Assembly: GCA_002049455.2 (NCBI GenBank)
Contig: KV919134.1
Span: 1-64,000 of the forward strand
Direction of reading: 5' to 3'
DNA: 64,000 nucleotides
Source: Porphyra umbilicalis
Lineage: Eukaryota > Rhodophyta > Bangiophyceae > Bangiales > Bangiaceae
Shown: positions 19,609 through 29,303 of the stretch, piece by piece
Layout of the letters: every line of letters starts with the position of its first letter
How positions within the stretch are numbered: position 1 is the stretch's first letter
The notes under the pieces: generated by a model
Database searches by the model: none
Told to the model about the DNA's origin: nothing
The model's input: the letters and a program-made list of their open reading frames with translations, nothing else
Translations under genes and position numbers: made by a program

Positions 19609-20047
19609 TCAGGCCGCCGGTGGTCTTGTGGAGGTTGGTCGTCAGGTATGGGTGCCAGACGGCGCGGATGGCGGAGGAGATTGAGAGGATCTGGCGGCGG
19701 GAGAGGGAGTCGACGGGGTAGTCGCTGATGACGAGGGAGACGGTAAAGTTGATGTCCGACGGGGTCCAGGCGGGCGTGATGGTGGGGTGGAGAGTGGTGA
19801 GGCGGGCGTAGATGTCGTCGAAGGAGGCGGGGTCCGCGGTGAGCGCGGTGTTGAACGAGGAAGGGGAGCACGGCAGCGGAATGGAGGCCAGCGTGGCGGA
19901 AGAGGGGGCAGCGGCGGGTGGCGAGGTGGCGTCGGCGGTGGCGGCGGCGGCGGTGGCGAGGGCTTGGGTGGTGGCTTCGGCGGCGGCCAGAGCGGCAGCG
20001 GCAGAGCCGGTGGTGTTGGCGGGATTGGGGCTGGATGTAGGGGGCAT
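19609..20047 (-). pseudogene. Copia A Gag N-terminal fragment
   Basis: The ATG at 20047 opens a frame with an Ala/Thr-rich leader followed by ordered sequence (PASFDDIYARLTTLHPTITP, then SRRQILSISSAIRAVWHPYL) that resembles the start of a copia capsid. It breaks off after HKTTGGL exactly at the hAT end. The distance from the primer binding site (323 bases) is normal for a copia leader. Confidence 0.7.
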
Positions 20048-20352
20048 CGTGGCGGGCGGGCGGGACAGGGAGAAGGGGGGAAGTGGCTGGGGGGGGGGGG
20101 GGGGGGGGGGCGGCGGGGAGGGGCGTCGGGACGAGGCGACGGGAGGGTCAGGCGAGGCGAGGCGGCGCGGCGAGACGTGGAGGCAGGTCGGCGCGGCGTG
20201 GTGGCGGGTCCGATCGGCGGGACGGGGCGACGGGTCGGATCAACGGGGCGGGGCAAACGCAGCGGTAGTCAGACCGGGCCGGCGCGAGGCGTGAGCGTAG
20301 AAGGACCGGGAGGCGTTAGAGGGCGGGGGGGGGCGTGAACCTCAGCGACGGC

Positions 20353-20370
20353 GGACCGTGGTTGCTACCA
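20353..20370 (-). promoter_or_regulatory. Primer binding site of copia A
   Basis: On the minus strand TGGTAGCAACC abuts the end of the 5' LTR without a gap. The first eight bases fit the 3' end of eukaryotic initiator tRNA-Met (TGCTACCA), and the rest diverges. Confidence 0.6.
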
Positions 20371-20566
20371 TGTGAAATGCAGACGAAGGTTGCCCGGCCG
20401 GAGATCGGCGGGGGAAGTGGTCGCTGGTGGCGGTTTTATCTAGTGCAGGCGGAATCAATCCAGATGCGATTCAATCAACATGAATCAAAGCGGAGATCCA
20501 ATGCGATACAGCAATTCGGGCGAAAATCGGTCTTGTGGCTCAGGGTTGTAGGCCGAGCATTGCACA
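20371..20566 (-). repeat. 5' LTR of copia A
   Basis: 196 bases, TG...CA on both strands. The last 44 bases are repeated at 1-44 with three changes. It is adjacent to a primer binding site and correctly placed upstream of gag. Confidence 0.8.
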
Positions 20567-23064
20567 TACGGCGATCGTACGACCACAAATTAGCCCACAT
20601 TTTTCGTGCAGAAGACGATGATTGGGAGCCACGATCGCCGTTGATTGTACCGTAGAGGCCGGTCGACCGTGTTCGTTGCTATCCACCCCTGGACAAGAAC
20701 CGAAGCGACCAGAATGGAGAAAGACCGCATGTCCTCATGACAGTGTGACGTCAGACCTGGCGTGTGGCCAATGGCGTCTCGCTGCGCGGGTGGACGTTCT
20801 CATATGTACCGAATGTTGGGATGTATGCTTTTTGCCGATCGGTGTACCGACTGATCAAGTTCATACCGATATCCTGGTAGTCTGATATTTTATAATCTTT
20901 CTGAATCTGTCGCATATGTGGTTGGAGCCCCACTCGCGTCCACACCGTAACTCACACACTGCAACGGCCACCGCATGACCCCGACCTTACCAACTTCCCG
21001 CCTCTGCACTCCACCCCACCAGCACCACGACTTTGACTGTGTCTGACCTGGGCTAGCTCGGATTCATACCTTCGCCTCCCCACCAATGATTCTCCTGCGT
21101 ACCACAGCACGCCAATTATCCTCCACACATCAAGGCACATACATCGACAACATACTGCTCGCCCACTCTACTGCCAACATTATTACGCAAAGGAAATTTG
21201 GCGGTGCGGAAGTTTCGAAGCCGCAACACTACCTTTTGGGGATACCCAGGCACGTTTTGAAATGGCAGTGGGCACGCTAGCCTGGGCAGAGGAGGTCAGC
21301 TTGACTGAAGCAAGAGGTCTGTATACCAAACACTGGTGCCTTGTGCGATCAATATTGTTTTGTGACTGTTTCACTGGTCCATCTGGTCGGCGACTAATGG
21401 GACTGGTGAGTGCCTCGCCCGGTGTGTGGCGTCGGTCGAGCGCTCCCAGGATTAAAAGTAAAAAATGTAAAATTACAGACATGGACCGACCGTTAAGAAG
21501 ATGGACAATACCGACTATCGATCGGGATATCGACCCTTACCGATCAAATGTACCGATATGGCAACCATATGGCCGCACGGCCTGAGAGGCGAAGCGTTTC
21601 ACCCTGCCTGACAGCGGTGATTACAGCATCGTGATGGAATCAAGAAAGTATTAGAAATACGTTATTGTCATGCGGCCACTCTGGACCACGAAAAATAAAC
21701 TATTTGTCAGTCAACCTAAATGCTATGGATTGTCTTTACTAAGACTGTTCCGAACACGGCGGCGTCGCAGACAAGCGTGGACTGGGGGCATGACGAAGCG
21801 TGGTGTGGCGGCACGGCGCAGATTCCGCGCTGGTACATTTTGCTCGTGTACCTTGGAGTGTTTGTTCTTCTGATGGTGGTGTGCAAACTGGATACACTAA
21901 GTGCCCGGAGCATAAGGAAGAGATGCTCATCGTCGAACTGTTTTCTCGCAATGCAGAGCGAGCAATGCGAGGGCTCGATCGCGGCGGTTCTGACAAGCAC
22001 ACACGCACCACAATCGTCCTGGGAATCGCGCTGCTGGTGAGAAAGTGAGGTGGGTGAGCATAGAAACGGGAAACGGCCGGGAGAAGCGTTTTCTTGTCGA
22101 GGCTGTTCGGCCGCACACCGCTGGGGAGGGCACCTTGAGGGCGCGATGCTCTGGGGCCTGAATCGCCAGAGAATATTAGGTCCTTAGAACTCATCTAGGG
22201 CTCGTACTGATGCCTGTAGGTACAAAGAGCGGAAGTCATAAAATCCCATATGAAAATATCGCAGACAATCAAGGACAAGCGCTACACATGCACTGAAGAG
22301 GGATTGAAATCGGAGCTAGCTTTGGAATGCCTGTCGTACTTCAATGTGTGGTGGGACGCGGATAGTTATGTGGATCAGAGTGAATGCACGTGGAGCACGC
22401 ACATCCAATTGTTACAAGGATGGCTGAAAGCCGTCCAGAGGAAGCCGTGATAACCAGTCGTTGCAACTTTCGAGTTATGACCACTGGACAGGGATTCGTC
22501 TTCGTATCCGATTATCGTACGCGCATGGTGCGTGGGCCTCGGGCCGGGCCGGCGGTCGTCGCTGCACGCGGCAGCCCATCAGAACGCCGAACAGAATCGC
22601 TGTTGGGCAACAGCCGAGCAGAAGGCCATCTGTTGGGGCCGTCTGTTCGGGAACAGACACCGAATAGAACGCCATTCTGTTCGGCGCCGCTATTGGTCTG
22701 TCTCGTGTGTCGGTTCCTCCACTGCCAGGAACTGGCTTGTGTAACGGCTCTCATTGTGATGATTAAAGTCTGTCTCACTCTATTAGTCCTCTGAGGTCCG
22801 CACTTTTTCTTGGAGAGACCAGAACTCCGCCGCTACGACCGCAAATGACAAGCAGTCTTCACACGAGCGATAGAGACCTTCCAAACATTTTTGCTGCAAG
22901 AAATGGTACGCATTCTTTTGTAGGAAGTCCTTTAACGGCACACCTATGTCGGAAAGATACGGCTCCGACGCTTTTCGTTTTCAGGCCTTCCGACACACTG
23001 GGCGAGCCGCACGAGGGCGCAGCACCGTTTCTCTCATTTTTTCCATGTTCACATACCTCGTGCA
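20567..23064. other. AT-richer intergenic stretch, no gene recognised
   Basis: About 2.5 kb with lower GC than the rest and no frame with a recognisable domain. The longest frame (22194-21739, minus) has no family resemblance and biased composition. Short inverted repeats occur at 22585-22686. Confidence 0.5.
22585..22686. repeat. Short foldback repeat
   Basis: CGCCGAACAGAAT (22585-22597) is perfectly inverted at 22674-22686. An 18-base palindrome GTCTGTTCGGGAACAGAC lies at 22641-22658 between the arms. It could be a miniature element or a structured site. Confidence 0.6.
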
Positions 23065-24124
23065 TGTGACAACGCGCTCAGCCCACCGCACCCAGTTGGG
23101 GGCAAAGCGAGCCAGACCGTGTCGCCAGGTAGTCCTGTCGGGGAGTACCCGCCCCGGTAGGAAACCCCAAAGAGCATACACGCACGGCGTCGACCGGGGG
23201 AAGGCGCCCCGAGCGACAGACACGAGTTGTGTGACCGAAAGTTTACTTGCCCGCGTCGGAGGCCTCGAGGCAACACTCACGCCTCGCCCTCTTATCCCGT
23301 CCGTTCCCCTCAGACCCTCCGAAAAACCCCCTCAGACACCCTCAAAGGACCCTCGGAAAACCCTCCCCTCAGAGCCCAGGGGGCCAGTCTCAGCGGAGGA
23401 CGGCCGGAGCTTCGAATACCGCCTTGAGTAGAGGCGGGAGGAAGGTGCTACGTGACACCCTCGCGGCGCCCCGGGGTCAGGGGCGCGGAGTAATATAAGT
23501 CAATAATCCAAGCTGGGTGTACACAAAATTAGGCCCTCAACTAGGGGCCCGCCCGGGGGGGTTACTAGCTCCTTGGAAGTCTTGGGATCGCGGCTTTGGT
23601 TGGTGAGCCACGGGGTGAGCACAAGTGGGTCGCCAACGGAACGATTTGAAATATTGCTGATCCCCGAATTTAGTCCTGGTGGACAGTGACTGACTTGCGG
23701 GCCGACTCTCTCCACCAATCAGATGCGCCCCTGTGACTGACTTGGTGCTCCTGATTGCTTACATGTGCCCATACAGCCTGGAAATCAACATCAGCTCCTG
23801 TTCTTTTCTGCACTTCTGGCGAGGAGACAGTAGAACATCTCAAGATCTCGCGTGGGCAGCTTGCTCCGTGCCAAGAAATGCAAATCAAGCGGCAACAAAC
23901 AGTGAGTTCTGACGGATGCAAGGTCCTGGCTCCGAACGCGGGCTTTCTACTGGCTTCGATGCCTTCTTACTGTCGTTTTAAACCAATAGAGTGCTCTTAT
24001 TCAGAGTCAGTCCCTGTCTCTGTTCCCCAGGACAAAATTCGGGGATCAGCAATATGTGGCAGTGGGACATGTTTCTTGGGAGTCTGGTTCCCCGAGTGTG
24101 GGGGCCATGTGCCGGGCCGTCACA
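23065..24124 (-). repeat. 3' LTR of a third gypsy-type element (element 3)
   Basis: It starts TGTGAC and ends GTCACA. After subtracting the MITE at 23655-24051 it is about 660 bases and aligns with the solo LTR in copia A. It is followed on the + strand by the complement of a polypurine tract, so the element lies on the minus strand and this is its 3' LTR. The flank left of 23065 (GTGCA) is not repeated at 24125, consistent with internal element sequence following on the right. Confidence 0.8.
23655..24051. mobile_element. MITE with 25-bp terminal inverted repeats inside the LTR
   Basis: The ends TGCTGATCCCCGAATTT(A/T)GTCCTGG are inverted with one mismatch in 25. ATAT at 23651-23654 is repeated at 24052-24055. 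The copy of the LTR at 12770-12785 lacks the insert. The element is 397 bp with no coding capacity. The 4-bp duplication is unusual and the superfamily was not identified. Confidence 0.85.
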
Positions 24125-24136
24125 ATTCCCCCTTCT
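24125..24136 (-). promoter_or_regulatory. Polypurine tract of element 3
   Basis: On the minus strand AGAAGGGGGAAT directly precedes the LTR start TGTGACGG. This fixes the element's direction and makes the gene at 24713-36359 antisense to it. Confidence 0.7.
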
Positions 24137-25992
24137 AAAGGGGTCGCCGTCCCGGCGGCACAGAGCCAGGGGGGCGGGCCCGCCCGAGTGTTACGGGCGG
24201 GCCAGGACGGCTAGCCGGCGTCCTCCTCAGTGTGGGGCACGGGTGCAGCCCCGGTCCCCGCCGGCAGGGGCCGCCCCGGATCGTGGGGGCGAGCCCGCCG
24301 GGGGCAAGGGGGTACGTGTCGTCGCCGTGCGGTGGACATGGAGGCGGGTCAGGGGGGGGGGCGGCCGCGTGGCCGGGGCGGGCCACGCCAGCCGTGCCTG
24401 GTGGGGCAACAAGGGGGGCGCCGAGTACGGCGCCCCCGCCCCCCCTGTGGGACTGTCCCGCGGGCTTACCTGAAGGGGTCATCCAGGGGGAGTGGCCCGC
24501 GGAGCGGCGCCGCGGGAGGCGAGTGGGGGCCCCTGCCAGTACACAGGGGACCATAAAGGCGAGGTAGGCGGGGGACGGACGGGGCGGCCGTTCACTACCG
24601 GCCGTCACCGTGCCCCCTTCGCTTCTCGAGTTGAGAGTCCCCCCCCCGTTTGTTACCCATTGAGCCCCCCCCCCAGTCCTCCTCGCCGCCCCCCTACTAG
24701 GGCGCGGTGGCTATGACCTCCTCGCAATCGACGGGAGTGGCGCCGACGGAGGAGATGGCTTCCCCAAGTGCGGGGCGCGCGGCGCCGACGTCGAGTGGGA
24801 CGCCGGCGCCGGCCACGGTCAAGTCGGATAGCCCGGCGGCGGTGACCCCGCGGACGAGTGGGATGCCGGGCAGTACGGGCGCCCCCAAGGCCAAGAGCTC
24901 GACGGCGGCCACCCCGCGGGCTGGCGGGGCGGTGGCGTCCGCGCCCACTACGCCGGCCGGCGCCACCAAGTCAAGTTGCACGGCTTCGGCGACGGCGCGG
25001 GGGAAGGCGGCCCGTCGGTCGCGCCTGGCTATCGGCGCGCCCCCGAGCCGGGAGTCCTCGGCGGCGGGGAAGCAAGCGACGCAATCGCCGCCGCCCTTCC
25101 GCCGGTCCAAGTCAACGGCGGGGTCGGCGTCGGCCTCCCGCGCGTCGAGTGCGGCGACGCTGTCGGCCGACGAGGATGCGGCCGTGCCCCGCACGGCGGC
25201 GGCGCGCGTGCCGCTGCCGCCCAGCCGGCCGGGGACTCCACCGACGGTGGCGGCGGCGGCCGTGGCGGCACCGGGCGATGGAAGGGAGGACCCCATGGAG
25301 CAAGACTCGCCTCCGTCGGTGCCTCGCCGAGTGCGCCCCCCGGTAGTGGAGGAGGCGGGGCCCGCGGGGGCGGAGCCGGGGGAGCTGATCCCGTGGACGC
25401 CCCCCCACGACCTTAGTTAGTTGGGGGAGTGTCGCCTGCGGGCCCTTTACGCCGCGATCCCGATGCCCAAGCAGGGTCCGGCGTGGCAGCGGTGGCTGAC
25501 GCGCCACCCCGTGCAGTAAGAACTGCCTGCCGGGGTGGCGACGGATCTCCCCGTCCTACTAGAGGCGGGGGACCCGCCGTGGGTGGAGCGCGCAGCCGCG
25601 CGCCTGTCCAACGTGATGGCCGGGGCGACCGCCGACGACGTGCCGCCCGTCGTGGCGAGGGATTGGGCGCGCTCTTCTGCCCCGTACTTGGGCGAGAGGG
25701 ACCTTCACTTCCACCACAAGGACGCCCGCACCGAGCGCCGTGTGCGGGAGGCGTCGGGGATCCTGGTGCGGGCCTCTGAAGTGGGGAGCACCCAGGTCCA
25801 TGCCTCGGCGCGGCGAGCCTACTATGTCCCGACGCCGACGTGGTGGTCGGCGGTGGAGGTGCCCTTCGGGTTCCTCGCAGGGATGCCGCGCGTCGTGGCC
25901 TACTTTGGCACCGCGCTTCGTCAGGGGGAGTCTACCCCGGCGGCGGCCATCCTCGCGACGCAGTGGGTGCTGGAGGTGGCTGGGGTGTGGTA

Positions 25993-26410
25993 TGTTGGAC
26001 TGTGATGCTCGACGCCGACTCCACTGGCGGTTCACGGATGGATGATATTCGGTGACCCTTATGGTACCCCACATGGTACATTTGCAAGACGTGGTCAAGT
26101 TGCACACATTCGTGTTGGGTCATCTTGGGGCGTTACTTTTGGCATGTTTTGGATTTGATCTTCGCTTTGCTCTAGTGGCTTTTGATTTGGTGAGTGATTC
26201 GATTTGCTGCGAGGGCGTGGGCGTCGGTGTGGGCGCGAGAGGAGGGAGCACTTGGGCCGGTGGGGACTATTTGAGAGGTGCTCTCGGTTGGGAGAGGCGG
26301 GCGAACCTTAGGACAACCAACAAAGCACGTTCGCACACACACACACAAGCTCAAGCCACTCAACCCGTTCACCGTGGTCCCCCAACCCCTATCCCCACTG
26401 CGTTTCAACA
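25993..26410 (+). repeat. Copia B LTR1 (5' LTR of the outer copy)
   Basis: 418 bases, TGTTGGACTG...TTTCAACA. It carries outer-specific variants at its start (A at 26012, ACGGATGGATGATATT at 26034-26049) and at offset 119 (C at 26111). A CA microsatellite lies near its end. Confidence 0.95.
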
Positions 26411-26424
26411 GGTTATGGGCCCAG
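26411..26424 (+). promoter_or_regulatory. Primer binding site complementary to the initiator tRNA-Met anticodon arm
   Basis: GGTTATGGGCCCAG follows the LTR directly. Its complement CTGGGCCCATAACC is the anticodon stem-loop of eukaryotic initiator tRNA-Met (CAT anticodon). The same sequence follows LTR2 (27354) and LTR3 (28297). Drosophila copia is known to prime from a half-tRNA cut in this region. Confidence 0.85.
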
Positions 26425-26571
26425 AGCCGGGGCTGTGACAAGAGCAAGGTGTGCCAGCTGGTGTCGCGGCGCTCGCGGCGAGTGCGAAGAGGACGAGGTC
26501 CAGGTGGTTTAAGGACGTGACGGGCAAGGCGCACGGCTCGGCAAGGTCAGGCGCTACGACAAGACGACATC

Positions 26572-26935
26572 ATGGATGGAGGCGCTGCCGGCATGGGCGG
26601 CGTCAAGATCGACAAGTTGCCGGAGACGAACTTTCACGAGTGGCGTCAGCGCATTATGATGGTCCTCGCGCTGCGCGTCCTGGACGATATGCTTGACGAA
26701 GACGGCAAGCCGACGGACGCGGAGATCCGCGAGTTGGCGGTGTGGAAGCGTCGAGACACGAAAGCGAGCGCCATCATCGGGCTCACACTTGGGTCTGAGC
26801 AGCTCAAGAACGTGTCCGGCTGCAAGACGACGGCGGAAATGTGGTCGACGCTGCAAGATGTCTTCCAGCGCAAGAAATTGATGAACAAGATGAAGGCGCG
26901 ACGCGAGTTCTACACCGTCGAAAAGACCGTCGGCG
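26572..26935 (+). pseudogene. Outer copia B Gag N-terminus (copy 1), cut at the CGGCG target
   Basis: Begins MDGGAAGMGGVKIDKL and runs 121 codons to EKTVG, where LTR2 interrupts it. It contains the usual copia gag start (FHEWRQRI, VWKRRDTKASAIIGL). A second copy, apparently identical by eye, lies at 27515-27878. Confidence 0.85.
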
Positions 26936-27353
26936 TGTTGGACTGTGATGCTCGTCGCCGACTCCACTGGCGGTTCGCGGTTGGACGATGGTCGGTGACC
27001 CTTATGGTACCCCACATGGTACATTTGCAAGACGTGGTCAAGTTGCACACATTCGTGTTGGGTCATCTTGGGGCGTTACTTTTGGCATGTTTTGGATTTG
27101 ATCTTCGCTTTGCTCTAGTGGCTTTTGATTTGGTGAGTGATTCGATTTGCTGCGAGGGCGTGGGCGTCGGTGTGGGCGCGAGAGGAGGGAGCACTTGGGC
27201 CGGTGGGGACTATTTGAGAGGTGCTCTCGGTTGGGAGAGGCGGGCGAACCTTAGGACAACCAACAAAGCACGTTCGCACACACACACACAAGCTCAAGCC
27301 ACTCAACCCGTTCACCGTGGTCCCCCAACCCCTATCCCCACTGCGTTTCAACA
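26936..27353 (+). repeat. Copia B LTR2 (recombinant LTR)
   Basis: Its first 56 bases carry the inner-element variants (as in LTR3/LTR4), while from offset 119 on it carries the outer variants (as in LTR1). The exchange lies between about 26992 and 27053. Confidence 0.9.
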
Positions 27354-27514
27354 GGTTATGGGCCCAGAGCCGGGGCTGTGACAAGAGCAAGGTGTGCCAG
27401 CTGGTGTCGCGGCGCTCGCGGCGAGTGCGAAGAGGACGAGGTCCAGGTGGTTTAAGGACGTGACGGGCAAGGCGCACGGCTCGGCAAGGTCAGGCGCTAC
27501 GACAAGACGACATC

Positions 27515-27878
27515 ATGGATGGAGGCGCTGCCGGCATGGGCGGCGTCAAGATCGACAAGTTGCCGGAGACGAACTTTCACGAGTGGCGTCAGCGCATTAT
27601 GATGGTCCTCGCGCTGCGCGTCCTGGACGATATGCTTGACGAAGACGGCAAGCCGACGGACGCGGAGATCCGCGAGTTGGCGGTGTGGAAGCGTCGAGAC
27701 ACGAAAGCGAGCGCCATCATCGGGCTCACACTTGGGTCTGAGCAGCTCAAGAACGTGTCCGGCTGCAAGACGACGGCGGAAATGTGGTCGACGCTGCAAG
27801 ATGTCTTCCAGCGCAAGAAATTGATGAACAAGATGAAGGCGCGACGCGAGTTCTACACCGTCGAAAAGACCGTCGGCG
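27515..27878 (+). pseudogene. Outer copia B Gag N-terminus (copy 2, tandem duplicate)
   Basis: A repeat of 26572-26935, again ending at CGGCG where LTR3 starts. It is the second half of the 943-base duplication. Confidence 0.85.
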
Positions 27879-28296
27879 TGTTGGACTGTGATGCTCGTCG
27901 CCGACTCCACTGGCGGTTCGCGGTTGGACGATGGTCGGTGACCCTTATGGTACCCCACATGGTACATTTGCAAGACGTGGTCAAGTTGCACACATTTGTG
28001 TTGGGTCATCTTGGGGCGTTACTTTTGGCATGTTTTGGATTTGATCTTCGCTTTGCTCTAGTGGCTTTTGATTTGGTGAGTGATTCGATTTGCTGCGAGG
28101 GCGTGGGCGTCGGTGTGGGCGCGAGAGGGGGGAGCACTTGGGCCGGTGGGGACTATTTGAGAGGTGCTCTCGGTTGGGAGAGGCGGGCGATCCTTAGGAC
28201 AACCAACAAAGCACGTTCGCACACACACACACAAGCTCAAGCCACTCAACCCGTTCACCGTGGTCCCCCAACCCCTATCCCCACTGCGCTTCAACA
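27879..28296 (+). repeat. Copia B LTR3 (5' LTR of the inner element)
   Basis: 418 bases. It differs from LTR4 at only about three positions near the end, so the inner insertion is recent. Confidence 0.95.
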
Positions 28297-28457
28297 GGTT
28301 ATGGGCCCAGAGCCGGGGCTGTGACAAGAGCAAGGTGTGCCAGCTGGTGTCGCGGCGGTCGCGGCAAGTGCGAAGAGGACGAGGTCAAGGTGGTTCAAGG
28401 ACGTGACGGTCAAGGCGAACGGCTCGGCAAGGTCGGGCGCTACGACAAGACGACATC

Positions 28458-29303
28458 ATGGACGGAGGCGCTGCCGGCATGGGCGGCATCAAGATCGACA
28501 TGTTGACGGAGACGAACTTCCACGAATGGCGTCAGCGCATTAAGATGGTCCTCGCGCTGCGCGACCTGGACGATAGGCTTGACTTCGACGGCAAGCCGAC
28601 GAACGCGGATGCCCGCGAGTTGGCGGTGTGGAAGCGTCGAGACACGAACGCGAGCGCCATCATTGGGCTCACCCATGGATCTGAGCAGCTCGAGCACGTG
28701 TCGGGCTGCAAGACGACGGCAGAAATGTGGTCGACGCTGCAAGGTATCTTCCAGCGCAAGAGTTTGATGAACAAGATGAAGGCGCGACGCGAGTTCTACA
28801 CCGTCGAAATGACCGTCGGTGAGGGCATGCTGGGCTACATCAACCGCGTGCGCAACCTCGGCGAGAACCTCAAGGCCATGGGCGGCGAGGTGACGGAGAT
28901 GGACGTTGCTATGAGTGTCCTCAACGGGCTGACGTCAAAGTACGAGAACCTACTGGTGGCTCTAGACGCCAAGGGCGAGGACGAGCTGAGCCTCGACTTT
29001 GTCAAGAGCCGCTTGCTTCAGGAGGAGCGGCGGCAGGCGGACAAGTCACCGTCGACCAAGCGCATTGGCGACATGGCACTCGTCGGCGCCAACTATCGAG
29101 GTCAAGGCCGCCGTGGTGACCTCTCCAAGATCGAGTGTTACTACTGCCATAAGTTTGGGCATATCTCTCACGATTGCCCAGAGCTCAAGGCTAAGAAGCA
29201 GAGACAGGACAAGGTGGCCGCGATTGCGGCTGATGACGGTAGCGACAGCGACGACGCCATCTGTCTGGTGGGCAATGCGGCTGACACCGATGACATCTCC
29301 TAG
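28458..29303 (+). CDS. Inner copia B Gag
   Basis: 281 codons from ATG 28458 (MDGGAAGMGGIKIDML). It has a capsid region typical of copia (FHEWRQRIKMVLALRDLDD, YINRVRNLGENLKAMG, LNGLTSKYENLL) and a CCHC knuckle CYYCHKFGHISHDC (about 29130-29172). It ends in TAG 29301-29303; the same frame continues at once into protease. The outer copy has the same TAG at the same place (33322-33324). The stop is therefore probably a normal feature that sets the Gag:Pol ratio by readthrough. Confidence 0.9.
   Translation: MDGGAAGMGGIKIDMLTETNFHEWRQRIKMVLALRDLDDRLDFDGKPTNADARELAVWKRRDTNASAIIGLTHGSEQLEHVSGCKTTAEMWSTLQGIFQRKSLMNKMKARREFYTVEMTVGEGMLGYINRVRNLGENLKAMGGEVTEMDVAMSVLNGLTSKYENLLVALDAKGEDELSLDFVKSRLLQEERRQADKSPSTKRIGDMALVGANYRGQGRRGDLSKIECYYCHKFGHISHDCPELKAKKQRQDKVAAIAADDGSDSDDAICLVGNAADTDDIS

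Larger units (their letters stand above)
1..20566 (-). mobile_element. Copia A: Ty1/copia LTR retrotransposon, outermost element of a nest
   Basis: This is a minus-strand copia element whose pieces are scattered by later insertions. In coding order they are the 5' LTR (20371-20566), a primer-binding-site-like sequence (20353-20370), the gag N-terminus (20047-19609), an hAT insertion, zinc knuckle-protease-integrase-RT (to 12854), a solo-LTR insertion (12848-759), RNase H (758-234) and the 3' LTR (44-1, cut by the window edge). The two LTR ends match over the 44 visible bases with 3 differences. Rejoining 12854 to 753 across the CGGAG duplication gives a sensible RT/RNase H linker, which proves that the two pol pieces belong together. 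The right flank begins at 20567; the left flank lies outside the window, so the outer target duplication cannot be checked. Confidence 0.85.

Noticed and set aside
20820-21560. Possible TIR pair around GATCGGT...CCGATAT sequences
   Set aside because: Only short, scattered matches; no consistent arm or target duplication.
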